From the NCBI GenBank assembly GCA_942159475.1, contig OW804096.1, positions 138,507,972 through 138,571,971 of the forward strand: DNA of 64,000 nucleotides. Direction: 5' to 3'. The stretch's first letter is position 1, and every line of letters starts with the position of its first letter. The translations under genes were made by a program, and so were the position numbers. Below, in pieces: positions 1 to 11,186 of this stretch. Source of the DNA: Sthenelais limicola. Its lineage: Eukaryota > Annelida > Polychaeta > Phyllodocida > Sigalionidae. The notes under the pieces were generated by a model. It was not told where the DNA came from, ran no database searches, and was given only the letters and a program-made list of their open reading frames with translations.

Positions 1-81
1 ACAAAATAATTTCCATTAATGCATTAAGGATCAAATCTTGTTTTTAGGGGATAAAAGTTAGATATGAGAAATTATGTATAA

Positions 82-407
82 TAGAGGATTTGCATAGCCG
101 CCATTTTGGATCCTGATTCGCATGATATTATGGGACTAAGGATACAGTCTAAAATCAAGTTCAGCAGAGAATATTTTTCAATGTTTTAATGAAAAAAAAC
201 ATGTGTTTACATGTTTCCATAACACATGTCTCCATCTTTCCCATCATACATTTATTTAACATTAATCATTTATACAAGCTCTGATATTGGTGAAAACATT
301 CTTGCAAATTTTGGAAAAATTGTTGCTCCATATTTGTATGATTTCAACAGAATCCATCCCAGCATGCACTGCATTAGATATGTGCAGTGAGACATGCAAC
401 TCCCCTA
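82..407 (+). mobile_element. RepA MITE, copy 1
   Basis: Begins TAGAGGATTTGCATAGCCGC and ends ATGCAACTCCCCTA, an imperfect terminal inverted repeat. The body is collinear with the copies at 8181, 32775 and 54273. TA at both ends suggests a TA target duplication (Tc/mariner-like), which is inference. It carries GCCGCCATTTT at 97-107, which reads as a YY1 consensus on the other strand. Confidence 0.8.
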
Positions 408-429
408 TTATATATATATGTCTATTTAG

Positions 430-629
430 NNNNNNNNNNNNNNNNNNNNNNNNNNNNNNNNNNNNNNNNNNNNNNNNNNNNNNNNNNNNNNNNNNNNNNN
501 NNNNNNNNNNNNNNNNNNNNNNNNNNNNNNNNNNNNNNNNNNNNNNNNNNNNNNNNNNNNNNNNNNNNNNNNNNNNNNNNNNNNNNNNNNNNNNNNNNNN
601 NNNNNNNNNNNNNNNNNNNNNNNNNNNNN
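430..629. other. assembly gap (200 N)
   Basis: Exactly 200 undetermined bases, a conventional scaffold gap. It separates one RepA copy (ending at 407) from the start of the next (638). Confidence 0.99.
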
Positions 630-723
630 ATATCCAGTAGGGGATTTGTACATCTGCCATTTTAAACCTTGAGTTCTATGTCTGTGTAAACACTAGAACG
701 CTAGAAAACATGGTATATATAAT

Positions 724-2027
724 ATATATATATGGTCAGTTCTCACGAAAAGAGCACACAGGCAATTTTGGACTCTACATGAAAATAATTTTTTTGTATA
801 TGAATAAATATTATATCAAACGATGCACCTTATATAGACCTTTGAGGGGACATATACTTTTATAGAGCTAAAATAAAAAATGGCCGCCCTATATGCTGAA
901 AACTACCTAAATTACACACTTTTCTGAAGAGAAAAAATATATTTTGTCAAATAAAGTTTACTCAGCATTGTAAAAAACATCAAATGATTATAATATGTGT
1001 CTGTAATAATGCTTACACCTGTTGGCTATTCATACATAACAAATATAGTGTTTCAAAATATTTTCAATTTCTTTAAATTCACTTTTTGATTTGGGGAATT
1101 TTAACGTTGCCATCCCAACGCTCTTTTGAAGTGGTTGCCAAAGGATGAAAAATAAATATTTAGTCAGAATTTGTTCATGGAATGTAATCTCCAACAACTC
1201 TATTTTAAATTGAAATATTGACTAATCACATACTCGAAAAACTGTTTCAATGAGAACTGAATGATTAAAAAAAGGTCATGTTGGGGAAGTGGTAACGTTG
1301 CCAACCCAACGACATTCATTTCAAAACTGTGCCTAAACAATTTTAGATTATCTCATGAAACTTAGTCATTTTAAAGCATCTGTTTAGAGGTTCATGCCAT
1401 GAAATTTTAAATTTCAATCTAACATTTTTTCTGCTATTTTTGGACTGAATTTAGCTGGTGTTGCCACCCCGATGCAGCAGTGGGGTGGCAACACAAAATA
1501 ATGGTACAGAATAATTTTAGTTGAGACCAATGACATGTAATATAATGGGAAAGCTATGTCATTTTGCTATAAGAATCAATAAAAAAATATTGATTTTGAG
1601 AAATCATGAATATTTAACAAGGTATAGAACAAGGCCATGTCCTTTGATTTTAAGTGTCAAAATAATAATACGATTTTCAAATGTAGTTCCTAAAAATAGA
1701 CAAATGAAAAAAAAATCCAATTTTCAACCAATGTTTCAGTTGAAACGTTAGCTTAACAGTAGTATAATTAACAAAAATATTGAAATCTAAAAAATGGTCT
1801 TCATTACCACTACCATGTTTCTATCTAAAAGCATTGGTATGGCAACGTTAGAAAATGAATATCCCACCAAATGCACAGTTTTCAAAATTAGTGTTCCCAA
1901 TTTTTATTTTGAACCCTTCAATATATGTACAATGATATGTGCAAATGGCAAAAAGTTTCAATGCATTTGAAATTTTAGGCAAAAATACCCCCCGTGTACC
2001 CATTTCGTGAGAACTGACCATATATAT
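724..2027. mobile_element. 1.3-kb non-autonomous DNA element nested in RepA
   Basis: Terminal inverted repeats read TATATGGTCAGTTCTCACGA on the left (about 730-748) and the reverse complement at 2004-2023, surrounded by AT-rich TATA tracts that hide the exact boundary. No protein-like ORF is seen. The inside repeats a theme AACGTTGCCAnCCCAACG (1102, 1291), a perfect 13-bp hairpin (1458-1494) and GGCAACGTTA near 1841. Superfamily unknown. Confidence 0.7.
1458..1494. repeat. perfect hairpin inside the 1.3-kb element
   Basis: GTGTTGCCACCCC (1458-1470) pairs exactly with GGGGTGGCAACAC (1482-1494) across an 11-nt loop. The stem is a variant of the GTTGCCA motif repeated elsewhere in the element. 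Confidence 0.8.
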
Positions 2028-2484
2028 TAAGCATGGGATATTAATAGTGATCTCATGTAAATAGACATGTGTTTTACATGATTCCATTAATCAAGACTTA
2101 ATTATCCCATCATGTATTTGGTTTCTACATATCATTTACACAGGTTATGATATTGGTGAGAAAAACCTTGTGTTCTTCAGTAAAACTGTTGCAGAATGTT
2201 TCAATGTCAGATTTTAACTGTAGCCCAGCATGTATTGTAATAGACAAGTGCAGTGAGGCATACAACTCCCCTATTACACACATCGCATTAAGTTGGCCAG
2301 CACCCTACCCCAACATGATATCATGGTCATGTTTATTTATTTTGTGTTTTATTTCTCCGGTTTCCTAGTTATTACAGTCACAAGTTGACACAGACTGACA
2401 TCCTGTTTCTTTATCATATTTATACAAAGAGTATTAAATGTTCATGTTCTAGGCTGAAGTGATTATGTGTGTATGTGTGTGAGA

Positions 2485-2726
2485 TATGGGTCAGATTTTC
2501 AAAAAATGTACAATTCATCTTCACCAATCCTCTCAAATAACCCAAATTTCAGTAAAAAATAAATTCAAAATACAGTTCAACCTAACCAAACAGATTGCTA
2601 TAATCAATGCAATGCCGAATATACTCGAATTTAACTAGTATTGACCAAATTGCAGCCTAATACAGCAGAATTTACTAAATGTGTACAGCTCCCAATTGTA
2701 CATTTTCTGAAAATCTGACCCATATA
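2485..2726 (-). mobile_element. RepB MITE
   Basis: Full-length copy with TATGGGTCAGATTTTC at the left and GAAAATCTGACCCATA at the right. I call the orientation in which CTTCACC follows the left end '-'. Confidence 0.85.
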
Positions 2727-3004
2727 CATTTGACTATGAAATGTATTATCATTATTAATTATTCATTGACATTCTAAAGTACAGCATGCATATATGATAT
2801 ATTTAGTTACTTCTGTGAACTTACCCTCTCTTTTTGTTTACTTCTGTTCCGTTTTTACACTTTGTCTCAACCCTTGATAATTATGAGATTCTTCCAAGTG
2901 ATATAAATCAAATTTTATGTAATGAAATGCAAATTTGACCAGCCTCTTAAAGGGACCTCTAATCATATTGGGTTTAAACAGAATATATTCCCTTTCTTTG
3001 TTTC

Positions 3005-3167
3005 ATATGTGGTGTGTTACAGAAAAATGAGTCACAAGTCGCAAAATGGATATTTTTCAAAATCTTTTATTCACAAGATCTCTTTGTAGGAATGGTTTCA
3101 TCTTTGTAGTATATAGCGCTTGAGGTCATATAAATGTCCCAAATTCCAAGACAGTGTATTATACCAC
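3005..3167 (+). mobile_element. RepC, left half
   Basis: Shares GTGTTACAGAAAAATGAGTC and the following CAAGTCGCAAAAT...CACAAGATCTCTTTGT block with the other RepC copies. The right half is missing and the sequence after about 3170 is unrelated. Confidence 0.65.
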
Positions 3168-3169
3168 GA

Positions 3170-3650
3170 TCGGAAGCTGTACATGCTGCAAATGATGAAT
3201 TCATGCCATCGTATTTTGTTGAATGGATCCACACGTGAAAATATGACCCTTTTTAGGCTAAATGTAAAAAGCATTCTTATTGGTCCTCCTGACCAGAGGC
3301 ATGGGTGGCAGTACTTAGCTTGTGTTTATTTTCGGTGAAAATGGTTTGGGGACGGGGCCATGACTTGTCAAGAACTGAACATTTTCTACTTTTTGTCAGA
3401 AGACATCCCTACCAAACCTACATTTTTATTACTCCAAATAAAAAACAAATAGTTGCTGTAACTCAAGCCTCAGTGGTTATATCGACCACGCCCATGCTAG
3501 GGGAATTATCTATGACGTCAACAACGCCTCAGCCAATCACAGGAGGGCTCTGGGTTGCCACACCCCCCGTTCGATGCTCCCAACCGCTCATTCAAGTAGG
3601 CAATATCACGTTTTGTGGAATATGTTTTGCGGAATATACTGTTACATTTA
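3170..3650. other. unassigned intergenic sequence
   Basis: No gene, RNA or repeat recognised. A 132-codon ORF runs through it, but its composition and lack of any motif do not support coding. Confidence 0.5.
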
Positions 3651-3850
3651 TATTTTTATTTTTAATACAAATACATAATAAGAAGCATAAAATAGAACAT
3701 TAAATTTTCTATCGAATGATATAAGGTTTATTAATGTAGCTCTAGAAATGGCCGCGATATGAACGTTTTAATTCAACAATATCAGTAAGTAAATACTGCA
3801 TGAGACACATAGACCTGACAGTGACAGCTAGGGCACCATTGCACTAACGA

Positions 3851-3950
3851 GGCTCTCAGCGGGGCTCTCAGCGGGGCTCTCAGCGGGGCTCTCAGCGGGG
3901 CTCTCAGCGGGGCTCTCAGCGGGGCTCTCAACGGGGCAGCGGGGCTCTAT
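3851..3950. repeat. 12-bp tandem repeat CTCTCAGCGGGG
   Basis: About seven near-perfect head-to-tail copies of CTCTCAGCGGGG, then degenerate units. One or two reverse-complement units (CCCCGCTGAGAG) sit in the opposite arm of RepD at 4630-4655. Confidence 0.9.
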
Positions 3951-4271
3951 AAGTGGGTGCCATTTGGGATATTTGGGTAAAAGTAAATATGGATGGTTTA
4001 TAAATTGGATTATTCAAATGGCCAAGAATTATATTCATCACCAGAAATTATTCCATGAAAGTTACATTAAATTTAAGGCCTTCTTAAATGAAATTTTTAA
4101 AAAATATTATGCGTTAAATACAATGCGGTTTTTGATTAGGAAAGCCTTACGTGGCTAAAAAGGGTTTGTAAGTAAATTGATCAGGTATATAAACTATAGA
4201 AACCTGGGTGACATATGGGATGATATTGTACGATCATTGAAACATTGGATCATAGGTAAACCTAATTTTGT

Positions 4272-4491
4272 GATATCAATAAATGATATTGTGATATCAA
4301 TTAATGATTTTGTAATATCAAAAATGGAATTAGTGATCTGTGGCCCCAGAAGTTTCAAGTTTCTTTTTAATTGAATGGACTATATCTCCAAATGATTCAT
4401 TGATATCACTAATACATTTCTTGATATCACTAAATGATCTATTGATATCATTGAATCATTTAGAGATATCTCTAAATGTCGTTGTGATATC
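4272..4491. repeat. 21-bp-phased GATATC array
   Basis: GATATC or a one- or two-base variant begins at 4272, 4293, 4314 and 4335, and again at 4381, 4402, 4423, 4444, 4465 and 4486. Every step within each block is exactly 21 bp. Flanks are loose variants of ATTnnTGATATCAnTAAATGA. Because the core is palindromic, unit orientation varies. Confidence 0.85.
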
Positions 4492-4866
4492 AATAAAATA
4501 TTGAATAAATGTCCCAATGGCCCTTCATATATTACCCATGTATATGCTATATATAGAGAGAATGGGACAAGCCGGCAATAATCGAAAATTTATAGGACTA
4601 GATTCGTCCACATAAGCACGATGCCGTAGAGCCCCGCTGAGAGCCCCGCTGAGAGCCTCGTTAGTGCAATGGTGCCCTAGCTGTCACTGTCAGGTCTATG
4701 TGTCTCATGCAGTATTTACTTACTGACTTGGTTGAACTAAAACGTTCATATCGTAGCCATTTCTTGAGCTACAATAATAAACCTTACATCATTTGATAGA
4801 GAATTTAATTCTCTATTTAATGGTGTGGTGTTTATTATGTATTTTTATAATCACAGGTGGATTACC

Positions 4867-4910
4867 GATCGCGGGGATCTCCGCGGGGATCTCCGCGGGG
4901 ATCTCCGCAG
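4867..4910. repeat. short tandem repeat CGCGGGGATCTC
   Basis: Three copies of a 12-bp unit within the RepD tail. The second RepD copy (13295-13345) has a different filler at the same place (GCGGGGA...TTGTTTACATCC twice). Confidence 0.8.
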
Positions 4911-5229
4911 AGACAGCAGAAGTGCTGAGTCAGAGCTATTTTTAGACAACTACATTTTTATAGGACGCGTCCTATATGACTATTTTTATAGCACCCTACT
5001 TATAGCACCTCTCATATAGCATGCGCGTATAATAAATACATGTATACACCTTATTGAATTAATTTGGCAGGAGCTTTGCCAGCGTATCCCTTGCTGGCAA
5101 GAAGCCAGTGTCACTTCTGTTTTGGACCAGAGCTCACTTTTATACTGCTTGCTGGCAAGAGCACTATACAAATTTTATAAAAAATAATGAATAATGATTT
5201 AAGATCTCTCCCTCCAAAATTGTATGTCA

Positions 5230-5462
5230 AACATCAAAATGTATAATTGGCAGTGCTACACATTTTCATGAACCTTGTTAGATTAGGCTAAAAATGATTA
5301 AAAACAGGCATATTGGGGTATATAGCATATGATACCACTCCAACTAAATATATCTGTTGGATAATGCTGATAATATATCATGTAAGTTGAACCTTTTTTT
5401 TAAAGTTTGAGTTATTTCTGACGATCGGTGAAGGCAAATTTAATTGTACATTTTCTGATACC
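5230..5462 (+). mobile_element. RepB MITE, degenerate
   Basis: Recognised from the order GTATAATTGGCAG...TAGATTAGGCTAAAAATGAT...GTGAAGGC...AATTGTACATTTTCTGAT, but the terminal GGGTCAG and CTGACCC blocks have decayed. Confidence 0.55.
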
Positions 5463-6404
5463 ATGTGTATTATTATGAATGACCCAATAAGTAAACAGAA
5501 CAGTGTCATGTAAAGGCATGTGTCCCATGTATATCATGCATGCAGTTCATTACAAGTTTGCAGGGAGAAAACATTACGGTAAGTGGACTATCTATTAACT
5601 TTCATGAAGTCCCATGTACATATAAGAGAAATATCAACAAGCTGTTAATTATTTGAATGATGCATAGGTTGTTGACCTTTGTAGAGGAACTCTGATTTTC
5701 TAGGTTTTTATGATTCTGCAATTAATTAATTTAATTTACTGACTCTCATGACTAAATAGATGTTCAGAGGCACTTCTCATGAAATATGACACTTTCCTAC
5801 ACTTATATTTCATGATAATGAGTCATTTAGAAAAAGAAATAGCTTGGTATCTGATTGAATTTAGTTTTACTTAATGCTAGATGCATATGGGCATGGAATG
5901 AAGGCAAAAACTGAGATAATTTATTTTTATTTGGCCCAAAATGCAGGGAAGTCACCCTCAGTAAATATGATCAAAATGCAATGAGAACTCTAGTACCTAT
6001 AGAATCTTATTATTTGGTGAAGGGGGTCGTCATTCCACATCACGTTTTATTCCAGGTACTAGCTGAGAAAAGTGAGCTATAGAATGGGTAAAAATGAATA
6101 ATGATAAATAAATAAATCTGTATGTATTCTGGTGTGGAAAAATAAGGAAATAATTCTATTTCATTTAAATGTTATGGGTGAACAGAGATGGGTTACTGAA
6201 TTTTGTGTAGTAGGAACGTCATCCCGGGAACGCATTTCAACAGCCTATAAATAAATAATAAATTAAATTTGAGCATAGATAATTCAGCAAAATATATAAG
6301 GGACATAATTATTCGTACGTTTTTAATGTCGTCCTAGTGAGTAGATTAAGCTACTTAAATTGGAAGTAATATTGCAAAATAGAAATAATGCAAATATCTC
6401 TTTC
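5463..6404. other. unassigned intergenic sequence
   Basis: AT-rich, with no ORF of interest and no repeat that I could match elsewhere in the window. Confidence 0.5.
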
Positions 6405-6566
6405 AACCATACAAATATCAAAAGCAAATATAGAAATACGTGTTAGAGATTTCCCAAATGCTATAGCTTCGTTGGAATCAGCTTGATCTCATCTTTTCAA
6501 ATATGATATCTCAAAATTCATTAATTTGCGACTCATGACTAATTTTTCTGCTACACTTTACATATG
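6405..6566 (+). mobile_element. RepC, right half
   Basis: Matches the 3' half of the full RepC at 7289: AAATATCAAA...GGAATCAGCTTGATCTCATC, then GATATCTCAAAA and TTGCGACTCATGACT. The left half is absent. Confidence 0.6.
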
Positions 6567-6792
6567 ATTATATAGTGTAATGTTATGGTCATATCTTGAA
6601 TGATTTATCCATAATTTAATGAGTTCATTTTGTTTTTATTTATCAATGCATCAGCCAGAAGAGAGACGGACATTTCTGCATGGATGATCCACTTGGAACC
6701 TTCGGTTGTGATGGGAAGACCCCCCATCATCAGGTGGCGCCACTATCGGAGACCAAGCCAGCCAACCAACCACCAGCTACCAAAATGGAAGC

Positions 6793-6999
6793 GACTAGAT
6801 ACTAGGCGCCAGGCTACTAATACTGCTGTATGACTATTATGCACTGGGTTTTTTTTTATATCGTCCTGGAGGTGGAATGAAGTACATGGACTGATAACAA
6901 TACTTATTATAACGCTAACCCTAACCTTAAATTAGTGGTCCTAAATCAGTGTAGGTAGTTGGTATATCACATTATTAGCCTGGCGCCTAGTATTTAGTC
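6793..6999. mobile_element. 207-bp MITE with 24-bp inverted ends
   Basis: GACTAGATACTAGGCGCCAG(GCTA) at 6793-6816 is the reverse complement, with one or two mismatches, of TAGCCTGGCGCCTAGTATTTAGTC at 6976-6999. It occurs once here. Confidence 0.75.
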
Positions 7000-7035
7000 A
7001 GTACCCACCATTGTGTCCTGACACAATGTGGCCAG

Positions 7036-7185
7036 AACACCACACCATAGAATAGAATGGAATAGAATAGAATAGAATAGAATAGAATAGAATAGAATAG
7101 AATAGAATAGAATAGAATAGAACATCTTTTATTTGTCCATGTAAGTTTACAGAAGGCGAGACAAATGGGTCGACATGCCCATGGG
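7036..7185 (-). mobile_element. retroelement 3' tail with (CTATT)n
   Basis: Read on the minus strand, sequence ending GGACAAATAAAAGATGTT runs into a pure CTATT pentamer array (7036-7121 on the plus strand, as AATAG). A pentamer-repeat tail after an AATAAA-like site is typical of CR1/L2-type LINE 3' ends. No coding part is visible, so the family is uncertain. Confidence 0.45.
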
Positions 7186-7288
7186 CCGAACTGACGATTC
7201 AGCACATTACTTCCTGATGTTACCCTAATTTTGAAAATATGGCATATCATTACGGAGATGGCTAATTTATGTTAGTTAATTAATGAGT

Positions 7289-7704
7289 ATATGTGATGTG
7301 TTTCCGGAAAATGAGTCATAAGTCGCAAAATTGATATTTTTCAAAGTGTTTTCTTCACAAGATCACATTATTGGAATTTTCTGAATTTTTGCGAGTTCAT
7401 CACCTAGACTTATATCAATCGGTGTATAAAACTTCAGGACAATCTATATAATATATCCTTTAGTTTTAAAGGTGCTCATATAGACTACATTTAGTTACTT
7501 TACTGATTATTGACCCCCAGAAATATTGGAAACTTTTTTTTTCAAAAACGAAAATATCAAACTCAAAATCTAGAAATACTTATAAGATTATAAGACTGTT
7601 TACTACCATTGGAATCCCCTTGATCCCATCTTTTCAAATCTAATGATATCTCAAAATCTATTATTTGCGACTTATGACTCATTTTCCTGAAACACATCAC
7701 ATAT
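7289..7704 (+). mobile_element. RepC MITE, full length
   Basis: Best reference copy: ATGTGATGTGTTTCCGGAAA at the left and TTTCCTGAAACACATCACAT at the right form the inverted ends. The next inward blocks AAGTCGCAAAATTGATATTT and ATTATTTGCGACTTATGACT extend the inverted repeat to about 50 bp. Confidence 0.85.
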
Positions 7705-8180
7705 CATCTAACGACTAGAGTTCGGACATGTACTAAGGTACATTATCATACGTTACAGTGAGGCGAATGAATTACGATTCATCTTCAAGTAAACCCAAGC
7801 TTGTACTAGCGACAGAATAAGAAGGTTATAGTTACCGATAAATGAATAATAGATAATAAATGGCTCCATGTACTTCGAGATCGATTATTAATCAGTATTA
7901 TATCGAGTATCAGCTGTCTATAGATAACAAGCACACACATCACCCACACACCATGACAAACACACAAATCAACCACACACTAACTCACACACTTAGCGAA
8001 TACTATCGCAATACAAGCGACAACTTTTGTATATATATGATTTTAATCATGTCACGATGGTATAACTTTAGTTAAAACAACCACTTGTACATGGAAAAAT
8101 ATATCACGATCGAACTATTTGTCTTTGACCATTATACTGAAACATACGGGATATTGATGAAAACATGCATTCGCAACTAA
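7705..8180. other. unassigned intergenic sequence
   Basis: Nothing recognised apart from a short CA-rich patch (7930-7992). Confidence 0.5.
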
Positions 8181-8533
8181 TAGGGGACTTGCATAGCCGC
8201 CATTTTGAATCTTGATTCGCATGGAATTATGGGACTAATGGTACAGTCTAAAATCTATTGAAAACATGCCATGTTCAGCACAGACTTTTTATCAATGCTC
8301 TAAAACCAATATTTCTTGATTATGCAAGTTTCCATGACACACGTCTCCATCTTTCCCATCATGCATTTGGTTTTTAGAGATCATTTATACAAGCTATGAG
8401 GTCATGATATTGGTGAAAACATTCTTGCAATTTTCGATAGAAATGTTGCCAAATATTTGTATGCCAGATTTCAACAAAATCCATCCCATGATGCACTGTA
8501 CAGACATGCGCAGTGGCACATGCAAATCCCCTA
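8181..8533 (+). mobile_element. RepA MITE, full length
   Basis: Clean 353-bp copy from TAGGGGACTTGCAT to ATGCAAATCCCCTA. GCCGCCATTTT (8196-8206) is intact. It is a good reference for the uninterrupted family. Confidence 0.85.
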
Positions 8534-8870
8534 TTCCGTCAAGAAATGAAATTGTCTATTTATTGGTCTATTCATTACAGACCCATCAAAAGGTCTCCCA
8601 GATAGAGTATTGAAGGATTTTGATCTTTTCTTCTTGGTGTAAAATGTAAGACTTATTTAGAGGACCTGCCGAAATCTCACCTTTTTTTTCAGTCGGACTC
8701 TTTGTCTGAAAAACTCGGGAAATTCGAGGAAATTTAAATTTGTCTTCATTTTCTTTAGTTGAATTTTTCCATATACCACAGTACTCCGGATAAAGGAAAG
8801 TAAAAACCGAGAAAAATGTTTGGGCTCGCTTTAGCTGGGACTGCAGCGGTAACCTTTAGATTACGTAAAA

Positions 8871-9104
8871 GGGTCAGATCTTCAGAAAATGTACAATTCG
8901 CCTTCACCAATCCTCTCAAATAACCCAAATGTAAGGCAGAAATGAGCTTCAAAATGTAGTTTAACATAGCAAAACAGATACTTTAAACCAACGTGATACC
9001 AAATTACTCAGATACACCCGGTATTCATCATTTTTCAGTCTAATCTAGCCATGTTACTAAATGTATAGAGCTGCCAATTGTACATTTTCAGACGATCTGA
9101 CTCA
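8871..9104 (-). mobile_element. RepB MITE
   Basis: GGGTCAGATCTTCAGAAAAT to TTCAGACGATCTGACTC; both ends are recognisable. Confidence 0.85.
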
Positions 9105-9432
9105 ATAAGTTCTTCTATTTACAAAATGTTAGTGTTGTGATACGTTTACCTGAACGAACATATTCAAAATCAAAACATGTTAGATAAAAAGGTCCTGGAT
9201 GGACAATCAATCTTAAATTACCCTACCTAAATACACTCCATGGGATGACTTATTTAGAAACGCTTAGATATATTCAAATACAGCTAAATTTAAAAAGCGC
9301 TAAACGCCCCAAAAGTGAGACCATTACTACAAAGATATCCTGTGTGTGTGGTGGGGGGGGGGGGGGGTAAAAATATTCATTTTGCAACTTTAGACTAATT
9401 TGTCCGTGCCACGTCCCCAAACTGGAGAAAAT

Positions 9433-9669
9433 GGGACACATCTTCAGAAAAGGTACAAGTGGCCTTCACCAATCCTCTCAAATATCCCAATTTTAACACA
9501 GAAATCAGGTTCAAAATAAACTTCAACATAACCAGACAGATTTATTGAATGAATACAATACAGAATATATTCAGATATACCTAGTATTTATCAATTTTCA
9601 CTCTTATTTAGCAGAATTTTATTTATGTGTAGAACTGTAGATTGTGCACTTTCTGAAAATCATACCCAA
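9433..9669 (-). mobile_element. RepB MITE
   Basis: Ends are diverged (GGGACACATCTTCAGAAAAG / CTGAAAATCATACCC), but the interior CCTTCACCAATCCTCTCAAA and the TATTGAATGAATACAATAC block are typical. Confidence 0.75.
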
Positions 9670-9974
9670 ATAGTATAAAAGAAGCACAATGAAGGCAAGC
9701 GATAACAGATAGCCTGATTGTACATGGAATGTGGGTGTAGGTAGACATGGACAATCAGGAACAAGTAAAGGTTTCAGTTTTGGATCAAAACATATGTGAT
9801 GTTCCAAGGATAAATGAATCATGATTCAAAGAATTGATATATTTCAGAGTGATTTATTCTAAAGACTTGTACTTGTACTAAAGTCTTTGTAGAAATGTTA
9901 TTACTTTTGGAGCATCTAGTGGGTACCAAATATGAAATCAGATACCTCAATTATTTTACTATTTTTTTTCATCT

Positions 9975-10080
9975 CGTGTTGTTTGAAATGGTACCATGTG
10001 ATTATAACCCATTTGTCATTTTCATTGTAATTACCTAAAGACAAAAAAAAGATTTTCTATTCTATTCTATTCTATTCTAT
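9975..10080 (+). mobile_element. retroelement 3' tail with (CTATT)n
   Basis: Ends ACAAAAAAAAGATTTTCTATTC with about five CTATT units (10058-10080), the same tail type as at 7036 but in the opposite orientation. No coding part is seen. Confidence 0.4.
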
Positions 10081-10087
10081 TAAGATG

Positions 10088-10216
10088 ATATGGGTGAAGT
10101 CGCCAGAAAATGTACAATTCAGCTTCATCAATTCTCTGAAATAACTCAAATTTCAGCCGAAAAATAAAGTTCAAAATTTCACTTCCGGTAATTCCAAAAT
10201 CTGACCCACATACTGA
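10088..10216 (-). mobile_element. RepB MITE, internally deleted
   Basis: Left end ATGGGTGAAGTCGCCAGAAA and right end AAAATCTGACCCACAT are only about 129 bp apart. The central half is missing. Confidence 0.7.
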
Positions 10217-10367
10217 ACAAGTCGTACGTTTGATGGTTTCCCTTAGATCAAAAGTCGTCATCAGTTGGTCTGCAACGCCCCCTTACCTCTGATAACAGAA
10301 CCAACTACTGTTATCTATTATTGTACTCCAGGGTCCAGCCTTGACGGGCTGCTATCTCTAACTACTA

Positions 10368-10575
10368 TATGGGTCAGATCTTCAGAAAATGTACAATTGG
10401 CAGCTGTACACATTTAGTAAATTCTGCTAAATCAGGCTGCAATTTGGTCAATACTAGGTAAATTCGAGTATATTCGGCATTGCATTGATTCTAGCAATCT
10501 GTTCGGTTAGGTTGAACGGTATTTTGAACTTTATTTTCGCCAGAAATTTGGATTTCTAAAGATCTGACCCTCATA
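10368..10575 (+). mobile_element. RepB MITE
   Basis: Opposite orientation to its neighbours: GGGTCAGATCTTCAGAAAAT is followed by TTGGCAGCTGTACACATTTA. The right end is shortened to AAAGATCTGACCC. Confidence 0.8.
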
Positions 10576-10617
10576 CTATGCCTATGTCCAGGACTTCGCA
10601 TGAGATAAGGTGCAACA

Positions 10618-10850
10618 TGTGGGTCAGATTTTCAGAAAACGTACAATTGGTCTTCACCAATCCTCTCAAATAACCTAAATTTAAGACGAAAATCATGTTT
10701 AAAATACAGTTCAACATAACTAGACAGATTTATTGAATGAATACAATACAGTATACACTCAGATATACCTAGTATTTATCAACTTTCACTCTAATTTGAG
10801 AGATGTGTAGAACTGTAGATTGTGCATTTTCTGAAAATCTGACCCATGAT
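10618..10850 (-). mobile_element. RepB MITE
   Basis: GTGGGTCAGATTTTCAGAAA to CTGAAAATCTGACCCAT, full length. It starts only about 45 bp after the previous copy. Confidence 0.85.
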
Positions 10851-10942
10851 ATAATTGTAAAGAATTGACCCATTGAAACATTCAAGTCAATACATTCTTG
10901 GCTGGAAATCAGATCTTCGCCACAGATATTTCCAGCTGGACT

Positions 10943-11186
10943 ATATGGGTCAGATCGTCTAAAAATGTACAATTCGCCTTTCCGAATCCGCTCAAATAAT
11001 TCATATTTAAGACGCAAATAAAAGTCAAACTACAGTTCAACATAAATGAACATATTCTTTAAATCATTGCAATACCAAATATACCCCAATATACTTAGTA
11101 TTTATGATTTTCCAGCTTAATCTAACTGAATTTAGCAAATGTGATTAGCTGTCAATTGTACATTTTCTGACGATCTGACCAATATA
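10943..11186 (-). mobile_element. RepB MITE
   Basis: TATATGGGTCAGATCGTC to GACGATCTGACCAATATA, full length; the third of three consecutive copies. Confidence 0.85.

Larger units (their letters stand above)
638..2273 (+). mobile_element. RepA MITE, copy 2, split by a 1.3-kb insertion
   Basis: The left part (638 to about 720) starts TAGGGGATTTG and continues to ...AAAACATGGTA. The right part (about 2028-2273) resumes with the matching RepA interior and ends CAACTCCCCTA. The intervening 1.3 kb is a separate element (724-2027). Confidence 0.75.
3650..5035. mobile_element. RepD foldback element, copy 1
   Basis: Long inverted arms: 3650-3850 (GACAGTGACAGCTAGGGCAC near 3818) is the reverse complement of about 4650-4855. 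The left arm runs into a 12-bp tandem array and the centre holds a GATATC array. The outer right section (4545-5035) is repeated at 12848-13460, sharing GGATTACCGATCGCGGGGAT and the TATAGCACnnCACTTATAGCAC end. No transposase is visible. Confidence 0.75.

Noticed and set aside
4272..4491. 21-bp array considered as CRISPR or telomeric repeat
   Set aside because: Short palindromic core with drifting flanks, no constant repeat plus spacer pattern.
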